A program made the position numbers and the translations under genes. A stretch of DNA of 64,000 bases, taken from assembly GCF_020805785.1 (NCBI RefSeq), contig NZ_JAJGZV010000002.1, positions 124,001 to 188,000 on the forward strand, read 5' to 3'. The DNA is from Flavobacterium chungbukense (GTDB taxonomy: Bacteria; Bacteroidota; Bacteroidia; Flavobacteriales; Flavobacteriaceae). Positions 24,642 through 33,378 of the stretch are shown piece after piece; positions within the stretch are counted from its first letter, which is position 1, and each line of letters begins with the position of its first letter. A model generated the notes under the pieces. It saw only the letters and a program-made list of their open reading frames with translations. It was not told the origin of the DNA and did not search any database.

Positions 24642-27600
24642 TTAGAATTTAAGATTAACATTAAGACTGAAATTTCTGGTTGTTGGCAAAGCCAAACTCT
24701 CCAAACCTTGTGCATTACCTGTATTGAAAGCAGTTTCAGGATCGATATTTGGTGCATCTTTGTAGATAAAGAAAAGGTTACGTCCCACTGCTGTGATACT
24801 TGCTCCTTCTAATCCCAGTTTTTTAGCAAATGCTTTTGTAAAATTATATGACAATTTTATTTCTCTCATTTTTACAAAAGTTGAGCTGTATATGTAAGCT
24901 TCGCTAATGTTGTATGAAGCTTTGTAATATTCCTGAGCACTTAATACCGTAGTATTTGGACTTCCATTTTCGTACACGCCATTAAAAATCATACCATCAT
25001 CATATACAGTTGCTCCGCTAGGCGCTGTTCCGTTAACCAAAGTTTTAGTAGTACCATTCAAATAGTAATTTAAACCACCATTTTCAGCACCACGTCCCGG
25101 AAGTGTATTAGCTAGTACTCCTGTGTAAGTACCAGTTCTGTTCGTTCCTGAGAAAATTTCACCACCAACACTAGCATCAACAAGGAATGATAATTCTAAA
25201 TTTTTGTATGTCAAAGTATTCGTAACACCAGCAAGATAGTCTGGAGTATAATGTCCTAAAACTCTCTTCGTAGGATCAGCTTTTGGCAATCCGTTTGCTC
25301 CTACTACAATATTTCCGCTAGCATCACGTAAATAAGCCGTTCCGTAAAGTGCTCCATAAGCTTGTCCAACAGATGCCAAAACATCAACTCCTCCTGAAGA
25401 ACCAATTGTGTAATTCTGAATCTGTTTTGCATAATCCAAAATCTCCACTTTACTTCTATTTCTAGAATAATTTGCTCCAATATTCCATTTGAAATTTTCA
25501 GTTTGAATAGGGCTTCCATCCAATTGAATTTCGATACCGCTATTGTTTATTTTACCAGCATTGATTAATTGCGAATTATAACCACTAGAAGCCGTTGTTT
25601 TGATTTCTAAAATCTGATCGAAACTATTCGTGTTGTAGTAAGCAACATCAAAATGCAATCTGTTTTTCCAGAAAGTAGCTTCTAAACCAACTTCTGTAGA
25701 ACGTGTTGTTTCTGGTTTCAAATTCTCATTCAATTTCTTTTGTGAAGAAGTTTGAATTGGATTTCCATCAAATGCTGTCTGGAAATTGTAAATAGTTGAT
25801 AATTGATACGGATCTGCATCATTACCTACTTCAGACCATCCACCGCGCAATTTCAAGAAATCAAGTGTATTACTTTTAATTTTCAACGCTTCAGTCAAAA
25901 TTAAACTTCCATTAACCGAAGGATAAAAATAAGAACGGTTACTGCTTGGTAATGTAGACGACCAATCATTACGCGCTGTTAAGTTTAAATAAGCGTAATT
26001 TTTATATCCTAATTGTGCCGAAGCATAAGCACTGTAAACTCTTAATCTAGATAATGTATTTGATGATGTTAACGGATCTCTAGAATTTGTTAATGTATAC
26101 AAATCTGGTACTGCCAAACGTGGCGCTTTTTGGTAGTTGTTTGCATCGCTGTGATTACGAATATTAAATCCGGCAAGAGCATCTAAACTAAAATCATCTG
26201 TTAGTTTTTTGGTATAAGTAAAGATACCTTCTGTATTTTGTTCGTTTACCGTGTAAGCATCTTCTGCATACGATCCGAATGGCGTTCCATTTGTACCATA
26301 TTTAATCGTATATTTTCTTCTATCATTATAGTAATCAACTCCTGTACGGAATCTGAAATTAAGACCCTCAGCCAATTTTGCGTCTAAGTGAACATCACCT
26401 ATAATACGATTACGCTGCTGGCTTGTAGTATTGTAATAAGCATTCCAATACGGATTGCTATAGTAACTATTGTTCCAGTTAACATCTCTGTTGCTTTGAA
26501 GCTGGTTAATATCAACCTGACGACCAAACCAAAGAAACTGAAGCATTACACCCGCAGCACGGTTACCTGATGGACCACCTGGTAAAGCTGGAGCATTAGT
26601 CGTAATATAGTTACCTGTTACTCCGACTTTAATATTTTTTGAAATCTGGTAATTGGTATTAATGGTAAAGTTTGTTTTATTTACTTCACTATTTGGTACC
26701 GTTCCCAATTGTTTTTGATTATTTACTCCTAAACGGAAATCTGATTTATCATCTGATCTGGCAACAGAAATACTGTTATCGTAAGTAACGCCAGTATTAA
26801 AGAAATCTTTTACATTATTTGGATGCGCCACAAAAGGCACTGCCTGACCGTTTGAGAAAAACTGCGGAATTAAACGACCGTCCAATCTTGGTCCCCAGCT
26901 TTCATCAACTCCATCATTGATACCTCCTCCTTTTCCATCAACAAAACTGAATCTTCCGTTTGAACCTTGTCCGTATGAGTTTTGGAAACTTGGCAATGTA
27001 GCAACCTGAGAGATTGTAATACCAGAATTTAATGTAATTCCTAAACCTTTCTGATTCTTTCCAGATTTTGTAGTGATCAAAACAACTCCATGTGCTGCAC
27101 GCGATCCGTAAAGCGCCGCAGCATTCGGTCCTTTCAAGACAGTTAACGTTTCAATGTCATTCGGATTTAAATCAGCAATTGCATTTTTAAAGTCACGAGT
27201 TGCTCCACCAACACTTCCTAACTGAGAGTTATCTACAGGAACTCCATCTACCACAAATAATGGCTGGTTATTTCCTGCAATCGAAGTTTCTCCACGAATA
27301 ATAATACGAGAAGATCCCATATCTCCCTGAGAGTTTGTGATACGAACACCCGCTAATTTTCCGCTTAAACTATTTAAAAAGTTCGTTTCTTTTGTCTCAG
27401 CTATATCTCTATTTTTTAGAGCTTGAGTCGTATAACCTAAGGATTTTTTTTCTTTTGAAATACCTAAAGCAGTAACCACTACCTCTGACAATTGATTTTG
27501 CTCTTCTGTAAGTTCGATTACCACTGCATTTTTATCGACTACAACTTCTGCTTTTTTGTAACCTAAAAAACTTACGAGTAAAGTGTAAGGAAACTTTTGT

Positions 27601-27818
27601 CCTGTTTGGAAATAAAATTTTCCATCAAAATCTGTTTGAACACCGTGTGTAGTTCCTTTTATATTAATCGAAGCGCCAATAACAGGCTCTTTTGTGGCAG
27701 CATCAATTACGATTCCTTCGAGTTTTGACTGAATTAACGGCTTGGTCTCTTGTGCGTTAACTCCAATGGAAATCAACAAAATACATAACCATGTATATCT
27801 TTCTAATTTTTTTTTCAT
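24642..27818 (-). CDS. SusC/RagA-family TonB-linked outer-membrane transporter
   Basis: The 1058-residue protein has a signal peptide (WLCILLISIGVNAQ), a carboxypeptidase-regulatory-like beta domain (about 32-110, IEGIVIDAATKEPVIGASIN-like), a SusC plug with LSEVVVTALG and the stretch IRIRG/IIRGETS, and a C-terminal beta-barrel ending in Phe. It imports a ligand captured by the adjacent SusD using TonB energy. A long noncoding leader of several hundred bases precedes it. An AraC-type regulator gene, now damaged, lies divergently upstream. Confidence 0.92.
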   Translation of the reverse strand: MKKKLERYTWLCILLISIGVNAQETKPLIQSKLEGIVIDAATKEPVIGASINIKGTTHGVQTDFDGKFYFQTGQKFPYTLLVSFLGYKKAEVVVDKNAVVIELTEEQNQLSEVVVTALGISKEKKSLGYTTQALKNRDIAETKETNFLNSLSGKLAGVRITNSQGDMGSSRIIIRGETSIAGNNQPLFVVDGVPVDNSQLGSVGGATRDFKNAIADLNPNDIETLTVLKGPNAAALYGSRAAHGVVLITTKSGKNQKGLGITLNSGITISQVATLPSFQNSYGQGSNGRFSFVDGKGGGINDGVDESWGPRLDGRLIPQFFSNGQAVPFVAHPNNVKDFFNTGVTYDNSISVARSDDKSDFRLGVNNQKQLGTVPNSEVNKTNFTINTNYQISKNIKVGVTGNYITTNAPALPGGPSGNRAAGVMLQFLWFGRQVDINQLQSNRDVNWNNSYYSNPYWNAYYNTTSQQRNRIIGDVHLDAKLAEGLNFRFRTGVDYYNDRRKYTIKYGTNGTPFGSYAEDAYTVNEQNTEGIFTYTKKLTDDFSLDALAGFNIRNHSDANNYQKAPRLAVPDLYTLTNSRDPLTSSNTLSRLRVYSAYASAQLGYKNYAYLNLTARNDWSSTLPSSNRSYFYPSVNGSLILTEALKIKSNTLDFLKLRGGWSEVGNDADPYQLSTIYNFQTAFDGNPIQTSSQKKLNENLKPETTRSTEVGLEATFWKNRLHFDVAYYNTNSFDQILEIKTTASSGYNSQLINAGKINNSGIEIQLDGSPIQTENFKWNIGANYSRNRSKVEILDYAKQIQNYTIGSSGGVDVLASVGQAYGALYGTAYLRDASGNIVVGANGLPKADPTKRVLGHYTPDYLAGVTNTLTYKNLELSFLVDASVGGEIFSGTNRTGTYTGVLANTLPGRGAENGGLNYYLNGTTKTLVNGTAPSGATVYDDGMIFNGVYENGSPNTTVLSAQEYYKASYNISEAYIYSSTFVKMREIKLSYNFTKAFAKKLGLEGASITAVGRNLFFIYKDAPNIDPETAFNTGNAQGLESLALPTTRNFSLNVNLKF

Positions 27819-28194
27819 TACTTTGTTTTAGTTTAATAAATGAAGTAAGCAGAAAACAGATTTATTCTATTTTCGCTTTCTTCTAGAGATGTACAATTTC
27901 TTTAAGCTTCACCATTTCTGTTCCAGCAGGAATGGTTTTCTTTTTATCTACACATTCGTTTTTTCATTTTTATTTTTTTTTGGTTATTACTTTTTAAAAT
28001 GGCTTTTATACACGATTGCACCTCCTTAAAGGATTCATCTTATTAGAAAATTTGAGTGATTTTTATGAAGTGGAGAATTTTAACTGCACCAACACATATA
28101 GCAAGACATGCTTAATGTTGTTTTTTGAGAAGTGTAATCGATACTATGTAATCTTAAAGTGCTCATTATTTTAAATTCTACTAATTTGATAGAA

Positions 28195-28202
28195 CAAAAG
28201 TA
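28195..28202 (-). promoter_or_regulatory. Putative -7 box for susC with a long 5' leader
   Basis: The minus strand reads TACTTTTG, about 375 bases before the susC start. Only a weak -33 match is present. If used, the mRNA would carry a leader of about 370 bases. This leader includes a tiny ORF (27967-27944, MKKRMCR) and a hairpin at 27911-27936. Confidence 0.35.
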
Positions 28203-28324
28203 AATTAAAAATTTTAATGTGAAAATTTTTTGCATTCTTTTTGCAAAAAAAATGTTAACAAAAACGTTTTAGTAATTATAAAACACAGAAAACTAGACTG
28301 TTGTATTATTTTAAAAAATTTAAG

Positions 28325-28381
28325 ATGCGTAAGTTTTTTATTAAAAAAATAGTAGGATTTATGCTTTTCTTTAACTTTTAA
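28325..28381 (+). CDS. Possible Phe-rich leader peptide (18 aa)
   Basis: The ORF reads MRKFFIKKIVGFMLFFNF before TAA; six of 18 codons are Phe. A strong terminator begins 18 bases later and the damaged AraC gene follows. The arrangement copies an amino-acid attenuator. AT-rich DNA readily produces Phe and Lys codons, so confidence is limited. Confidence 0.35.
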   Translation: MRKFFIKKIVGFMLFFNF

Positions 28382-28398
28382 AGCTTTTTAAATAAAGA

Positions 28399-28449
28399 AA
28401 GACCCAATCAATATCATGAAATTTATGACAGTGATTGGGTCTTTTTTTT
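28399..28449 (+). terminator. Terminator without an obvious upstream gene
   Basis: AAGACCCAATCA/TGATTGGGTCTT forms a perfect 12-bp stem followed by eight Ts on the plus strand. No protein gene precedes it on this strand, so it ends either an attenuated leader or a small RNA divergent from susC. Confidence 0.7.
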
Positions 28450-28502
28450 CAAAACTTCATTACTAAAGTTTTCATATTAAGAAATAAAAAAAGTATCAAA
28501 TA

Positions 28503-29084
28503 ATGGTTTTAAATAATCAATCTCAATATGAAAAAAACAAATTTATAATTATAGAAATTTGCCTGTTCTCTATTTTTTGTACAATAGAGATTTACATTTT
28601 TAAAAGAAAACAGGATTACAAAAAAATCAGAGATTTTATTCATAATGCAAAACCAATTCAAAAGACAGAAACCGATACGGAACAAAAGAAAGAAATTACC
28701 AGAGAATATATGTTAGAAGCAACTGAAAACAGTATTTTAGAAAGTATAAAAGAGTTTGAAAAATCATTTTCTTTTCTAAATAAGATGTTGTCATTAAACT
28801 CTGTTACAGCAGAATTAAATGTAAATCATCGTTATCTATCGTATGTTATTAATAAACACAAATCAAAGGATTTTGCCGCTTATATCAATGAGCTGAGAAT
28901 AAATTATAGTATTGATCGTTTAAAAAATGATGATTCGAACTTAAAATATAAAATCAGTTATCTCGCCGATCAAGCTGTTTTGCCTCTCATAGCAGATTTA
29001 CTATTACGTTTAAAAAATACAGGTGTTTCTCCCCTAACGTTTATTACCTATGTTCAGAATAATACAGATAATAAAAACAGTTAA
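28503..29084 (+). pseudogene. Truncated AraC-family regulator with a scrambled DNA-binding helix
   Basis: The 193-codon ORF has one N-terminal hydrophobic segment, a linker and an AraC-type domain (HRYLSYVINKHKSKDFAAYINE, then KISYLADQA, and GVSPLTFITYVQ). Family members of this Bacteroidetes type carry a large N-terminal TPR region that is absent here. Between codons near 28976 and 29020 the frame is wrong. The shifted frame reads CFASHSRFTITFKK, exactly what homologues have, so two compensating deletions have replaced the second helix-turn-helix. It is probably non-functional. Confidence 0.65.
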
Positions 29085-29180
29085 GAATCTTTATAATGTA
29101 TCAATTTTAGAGTTTTTAATAAAATACTAAAGTTCTTTTCTTCTATATAAAGAGTGATACTTCAGGAAATTTAGATAAAA

Positions 29181-29214
29181 AAAAAACTCCAAAGAATAAA
29201 CTTTGGAGTTTTTT
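29181..29214. terminator. Bidirectional terminator
   Basis: AAAAAACTCCAAAG/CTTTGGAGTTTTTT forms a 14-bp stem between the AraC remnant and the convergent exported protein gene. Confidence 0.8.
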
Positions 29215-29231
29215 TTATGTTGTATAAAATA

Positions 29232-29684
29232 TTACATTTCGTTCAATTCATTAAACTCATGTAAAGATTTTAATGTGCTTTCGTAAAACAAAATTGCAGC
29301 AATTAAATTTCCTTTATCAGAGTAAGGCATCATTTTTCTTTGAAACTCTACAGTTGTTTCTAAGAAAGTTGTTGTACCCACTGCTTGTCCGTCTAATACT
29401 TTTTTATGGTCATTGTCGTCTGGAATACCTAAGTCTGCCATTGTAACACCTGGTTTAGTAACCAAAGCAATATAAGGCAACGTTTTTACTAAAACCTTGA
29501 TACGCTCGATGTACAATTCTAAAAGTTCTCCTTTTTGCATACCCGCCAATTCTTTCTGATCGTGGTATTTACGGATTATGGCTGTTGTACTGATAATACT
29601 CTTAGGTGCATTCTTTGCTTGTGCTGAAACAGCCACAGTCGTTAAAAAGCAAAGAAAACTTAGTAAAAAAATTTTACTTTTCAT
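29232..29684 (-). CDS. Exported conserved hypothetical protein
   Basis: The 150-residue protein has a signal peptide ending AVSAQA and then a mostly helical domain with IIRKYHDQKELAGMQKGELLE, MADLGIPDDNDHKK and a C-terminal helix. I do not recognise a functional family. It is likely periplasmic. It has its own promoter (29717-29746) and terminator. Confidence 0.65.
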   Translation of the reverse strand: MKSKIFLLSFLCFLTTVAVSAQAKNAPKSIISTTAIIRKYHDQKELAGMQKGELLELYIERIKVLVKTLPYIALVTKPGVTMADLGIPDDNDHKKVLDGQAVGTTTFLETTVEFQRKMMPYSDKGNLIAAILFYESTLKSLHEFNELNEM

Positions 29685-29716
29685 TGTTTTAAGTAGATTT
29701 GGTTATTGGATCACAG

Positions 29717-29746
29717 CAAAAGTATATAATTTAACTTAAATTACAA
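29717..29746 (-). promoter_or_regulatory. Bacteroidetes-type promoter for the exported protein gene
   Basis: The minus strand shows TTG (29746-29744), 19 bases, then TACTTTTG (29724-29717). The predicted start lies about 25 bases before the ATG. Confidence 0.5.
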
Positions 29747-29820
29747 GTTTATTATTTTATTTTTTTAGTTTAAATTGCTGTTAAGTCGTTCTATAACAAA
29801 AGAGAGGAATATTTGTTGGA

Positions 29821-30453
29821 TTATTTTATAATTCTGAAGCGTCCAGGATATTTTATATAGATACTTTTTCTGTTACCGTAATAGTCCATAAAATCTTCGC
29901 ACACAAAAACAGCATGCGCGGTTGACCATGCCACTACGCCACAAAATTCACTTCCAGATTCTCTTTTTAGCTTTTGTACTTGTTTCCCTATTTTAAAACC
30001 TAAATATTTATAGATTGTTGGGGTATAAACAGAACCATCTTCAAGATCTTCAAGTGCTTTATCAAAAGTAGATTGTTTGTCAATAATCTGTTTGTATTTT
30101 GCCATTACGGCGTAAGTCAAAACGGCATAATCGACAATTTTTTCATTATCGACATTATCTTTTATAAAAACAAAATCAGCAGATACTTTGGCTTTCTTCA
30201 ATTCGTCCGTATTCAAATTGAATGAAGCGTTATTTTTTAATGTTATTTTATAGGAATCATCGCTTAATTTTTCACTTACGAAAAGATTGTCCAATCCATA
30301 AACATTTAAAGAAGCTTTAATAAAAGCAATGGAAGAACAATTGGTGCGTTCTCCCTGTTTAAAGCTTTCAAATATTTTATCTGAACTTAACTGCGAATAA
30401 GAATTTGAACAAACAAATAGGAACAGAAAAAATAGTGAAGTAACGAATTTCAT
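29821..30453 (-). CDS. Exported conserved protein with conserved Cys and His, unknown
   Basis: The 210-residue protein has a signal peptide (FFLFLFVCSNSYSQ), then RTNCSSIAFIKASLNVYG and near the end EFCGVVAWSTAHAVFVCEDFMDYYG. The order Cys, then Ala-His, then Asp/Asn resembles the layout of papain-like enzymes, but the motif is too weak to assign. It is probably periplasmic. It is monocistronic. No neighbour explains its job. Confidence 0.6.
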   Translation of the reverse strand: MKFVTSLFFLFLFVCSNSYSQLSSDKIFESFKQGERTNCSSIAFIKASLNVYGLDNLFVSEKLSDDSYKITLKNNASFNLNTDELKKAKVSADFVFIKDNVDNEKIVDYAVLTYAVMAKYKQIIDKQSTFDKALEDLEDGSVYTPTIYKYLGFKIGKQVQKLKRESGSEFCGVVAWSTAHAVFVCEDFMDYYGNRKSIYIKYPGRFRIIK

Positions 30454-30586
30454 TGTCTTTGTTAATTTATTTTTTGTCTCCCAACTGCTTTTGGGAGATT
30501 CTACAAATCTATAAAAATCAAATTATATTTTTTTTTACTTCTTCATTTTTATCAAAAAAACCAAATTTTAACATTTGCACGAAAAG

Positions 30587-30618
30587 AAAAACGCCTCCAA
30601 AAAGATGGAGACGTTTTT
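30587..30618 (-). terminator. Intrinsic terminator
   Basis: A stem between AAAACGCCTCC and GGAGACGTTTT (one mismatch) with T-tracts, 6 bases after the stop of the 64-residue gene. Confidence 0.7.
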
Positions 30619-30623
30619 AACTT

Positions 30624-30818
30624 CTATTTTTTTTCTTCGTTATTCAGCTTATCATCAAAATCTGGTTCTTCACCTTTAAACTTTTTGCTGTCCGCATCGT
30701 AGTTTTCATCATTTGTCAAAACTTCATCGTGATCTCGGTATTGATGCTTTCTTGTATCGCTTCGATTATGAGAATCACTCTTATTATTATTGTTCGGAGT
30801 TGGGCTATTTGTTTTCAT
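30624..30818 (-). CDS. Small hydrophilic protein, 64 residues
   Basis: A very polar, Asp/Asn/Lys-rich and probably disordered protein (DTRKHQYRDHDEVLTNDENY, then a Lys/Glu-rich end). No hydrophobic segment is present. Such small polar proteins are common stress products in Flavobacterium, but no family is recognised. Its own terminator supports expression. Confidence 0.55.
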   Translation of the reverse strand: MKTNSPTPNNNNKSDSHNRSDTRKHQYRDHDEVLTNDENYDADSKKFKGEEPDFDDKLNNEEKK

Positions 30819-30988
30819 AATTTTACGTTTTAAAATGTTTTTTAAAATTACTTTAAATTGCTTATTCTCAACTTATACAATCCTTTCTAAAAATTATAAA
30901 ATAACACTGTAGAACAAGTTCTTTCAGGCTCTTAAAATTTCTTCTAAAAAATAATTCTAATTTTGTAGCATTAAAAAATGATACCAAT

Positions 30989-32419
30989 ATGTGGACTGTT
31001 TGCCCAGAATGTCAAGGACAAGGTAAGAAAAGCCAAAGACTCACTAAAAAAGTAAGGCTTCAATACCAAACGGCATTAGACCAATTTGAAAAAAATAATC
31101 GTGAAGGAACAGCTCCTGTTCGTCCTAAAGCACCAAAAATTATCTGTCAAAATTGTTCTGGATCTGGTTTAATTGATTCTGCAATTCCTGTTATTCCAAA
31201 TAAAGAAACGTATCCTCATGTCGCTATCATTGGTGCCGGAATTGGCGGAGTTGCCTTAGCTGTAGCTTGCCTTCATCGTGGCATTCCGTTTACGATATAC
31301 GAACGTGATGAAAACTTCGAATCGCGCTCTCAAGGCTACGGACTTACTTTACAGCAAGCCAGCAAAGCAATTGAAGGTTTAGGAATTTTTTCGTTGGATG
31401 GTGTGGTTTCTACAAGACATTTGGTACATACAGTTGAAGGAAAGGTAATTGGAGAATGGGGAATTAGGAAATGGCTCGAATTAGAAGAAAAAAAAGCGGT
31501 AAAACGCACTAATATACACATAGCACGTCAGGCATTACGCTTAGCTTTATTAGAACAATTAGGCGGACACGATAAGATTGAATGGAAACATCAGTTAATA
31601 GGCTTTGCAGCATCTGAAAACGAAGACGTTGATTTAACTTTTCAAGTGGACGGAAAAACAAAAACAGCAAAAGCAGGTATTTTAGTTGGTGCTGATGGTA
31701 TTCGAAGCTCGGTTAGAAGATTATTAATTGGCGATGAAAAAACTCCTTTACGTTATTTAGATTGTATTGTAATATTAGGAATTTGCCCATTAAGCTCTTT
31801 AAAAGATCTAAAAAACTCCTTATTAGATTCTGCAACGGTTTTTCAAACTGCTAATGGCAATGAGCGAATTTACATTATGCCTTACGATGCAGATTCTGTA
31901 ATGTGGCAGCTTAGTTTTCCGATGTTAGAAGAAGAGGCAAAAGAATTAAGTGCTAAAGGACCAAAAGCTTTAAAAGAAGAAGCCATTCGCAGAACACAAT
32001 GGCACGATCCTATTCCGCAAATTTTAATGGCAACCGAAGAAAATAAAATCTCAGGTTATCCCGTTTATGATAGAGAATTACTAAATCCAGAGTTGCTTTC
32101 AAAAGGAAAACAAATTACTTTACTCGGCGATGCGGCACACCCGATGAGTCCGTTTAAGGGACAAGGCGCTAATCAGGCTTTATTAGATGCTCTTTCTTTG
32201 GCGCGTAAAATTTTTAAAGGGTGCAAATCGCCAGCGCATTGGAAAAAAGCAGGAATAAGAGAAAGTGTTTTAAATGAATTTGAGGCAGAAATGCTAAAAC
32301 GAAGCGCAGTAAAAGTAAAAGATTCGGCAAAAGCGGCAGAATTTCTGCATTCTGAAATTGTACTTTACGAAGGAAATGAACCAAGAGGTCGCTGTTTGAA
32401 GAAAAAAGATTTTAAGTAA
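30989..32419 (+). CDS. FAD-dependent monooxygenase fused to an N-terminal DnaJ-like zinc finger
   Basis: The 476-residue protein starts with two CxxCxGxG motifs (Cys5/Cys8 and Cys53/Cys56), the arrangement of one four-Cys zinc centre as in DnaJ. A PHBH-type flavin monooxygenase follows, with GAGIGG at 82-87, GVLVGADGIRSSVR-like in the middle and the FAD motif GDAAHPMSPFKGQG. The oxygenase part would hydroxylate or epoxidise an aromatic or small compound with NAD(P)H. The zinc finger may mediate protein binding. The fusion is unusual, and its substrate is unknown. Confidence 0.85.
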   Translation: MWTVCPECQGQGKKSQRLTKKVRLQYQTALDQFEKNNREGTAPVRPKAPKIICQNCSGSGLIDSAIPVIPNKETYPHVAIIGAGIGGVALAVACLHRGIPFTIYERDENFESRSQGYGLTLQQASKAIEGLGIFSLDGVVSTRHLVHTVEGKVIGEWGIRKWLELEEKKAVKRTNIHIARQALRLALLEQLGGHDKIEWKHQLIGFAASENEDVDLTFQVDGKTKTAKAGILVGADGIRSSVRRLLIGDEKTPLRYLDCIVILGICPLSSLKDLKNSLLDSATVFQTANGNERIYIMPYDADSVMWQLSFPMLEEEAKELSAKGPKALKEEAIRRTQWHDPIPQILMATEENKISGYPVYDRELLNPELLSKGKQITLLGDAAHPMSPFKGQGANQALLDALSLARKIFKGCKSPAHWKKAGIRESVLNEFEAEMLKRSAVKVKDSAKAAEFLHSEIVLYEGNEPRGRCLKKKDFK

Positions 32420-32507
32420 TGGAATGTTCTTAAAGTAAGAGCACAAATTGAGTGGCATATTTCTTGAAAAAATAATACTAATTATTAACTAATTAAAACT
32501 TATAATC

Positions 32508-33188
32508 ATGAAAGTTACTTATTACGGACATTCTTGTTTTTCTGTTTTTACAAACGGAAAACATATTCTTTTTGATCCTTTTATCAGTCCAAATGAATTA
32601 GCCAAAGAGGTCGATATTGATGCCATAAAAGCAGATTATATTTTTATTTCTCATGCTCATTACGATCACATTTTGGATGTAGAACGAATTGCAAAAAAAA
32701 CTGGCGCTAAGGTGCTCGGAAATTTTGAAATTTACAATTGGTTATTAAAACAAGGAATTGAAAATGCGCATCCTATCAATCCAGGCGGTAAGTTTGATTT
32801 TGATTTCGGAACTGTAAAATGTGTTATTGCACAGCATTCAAGCAGTTTTATGGACGGTTCTTACGGAGGAATTGCCTGCGGTTTTGTATTGACAACTCCA
32901 GAAGGAAATTTTTATTACAGCGGAGATACAGCATTAACTTTAGATATGCAGATTATTCTAAAATTTACCAAACTTGATTTTGCTATTTTCCCTATTGGCG
33001 ACGGACTAACGATGGGAATTGAAGAAGCTATTGAAGCTGCAAAACTAGTGGGAGTTCATAAAATCTTAGGAGTACATTATGACACTTTCGGCTTTATTGT
33101 AATGGATCATCAAAAGGCTTTAGATGCATTCAAAAATGCCAATCTTGAGCTTTATTTACCTGAAATAAATACTACAATAGACTTGTAA
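32508..33188 (+). CDS. UPF0173 metal-dependent hydrolase (metallo-beta-lactamase fold)
   Basis: The 226-residue protein starts MKVTYYGHSCFSV and has the metal-binding motif SHAHYDH, then a late GDTALTLDM and HYDTFG, matching UPF0173/YtkL hydrolases. These bind two metal ions; the physiological substrate is unknown. It follows the monooxygenase gene with about 90 bases between and may be cotranscribed. Confidence 0.88.
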   Translation: MKVTYYGHSCFSVFTNGKHILFDPFISPNELAKEVDIDAIKADYIFISHAHYDHILDVERIAKKTGAKVLGNFEIYNWLLKQGIENAHPINPGGKFDFDFGTVKCVIAQHSSSFMDGSYGGIACGFVLTTPEGNFYYSGDTALTLDMQIILKFTKLDFAIFPIGDGLTMGIEEAIEAAKLVGVHKILGVHYDTFGFIVMDHQKALDAFKNANLELYLPEINTTIDL

Positions 33189-33208
33189 TTTTAATCCTTT
33201 TCTTCATC

Positions 33209-33242
33209 ATATTTCGCTAAAAAAAATCTTTTAGCGAAATAT
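33209..33242. terminator. 14-bp stem-loop between convergent genes
   Basis: ATATTTCGCTAAAA and TTTTAGCGAAATAT form a perfect 14-bp stem with a 6-base loop, 20 bases after the UPF0173 stop. It lacks a clean T-tract, so it may act as an mRNA end stabiliser or a weak terminator. Confidence 0.55.
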
Positions 33243-33292
33243 CATTACGTCTAAAAATCGAAATGCATATTCATCAAAAATAAAACATAAAA

Positions 33293-33322
33293 AAAGGAAT
33301 AGCTGCTGACACTATTCCTTTT
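33293..33322. terminator. Terminator, second hairpin between convergent genes
   Basis: AAAAGGAATAG/CTATTCCTTTT (11 bp) with A/T tracts, placed to end the hydrolase gene transcribed from the minus strand. Confidence 0.65.
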
Positions 33323-33378
33323 AACACATAAAATTTTATTTAGAAAATTACTATGCGCGGTTAAAATTCTAAATTTGA

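Noticed and set aside
28011..28027. AAGGAGGTG followed by a GTG start on the minus strand in the susC leader
   Set aside because: The frame from GTG closes after eight codons and the phylum does not rely on Shine-Dalgarno sequences, so I did not call a gene.
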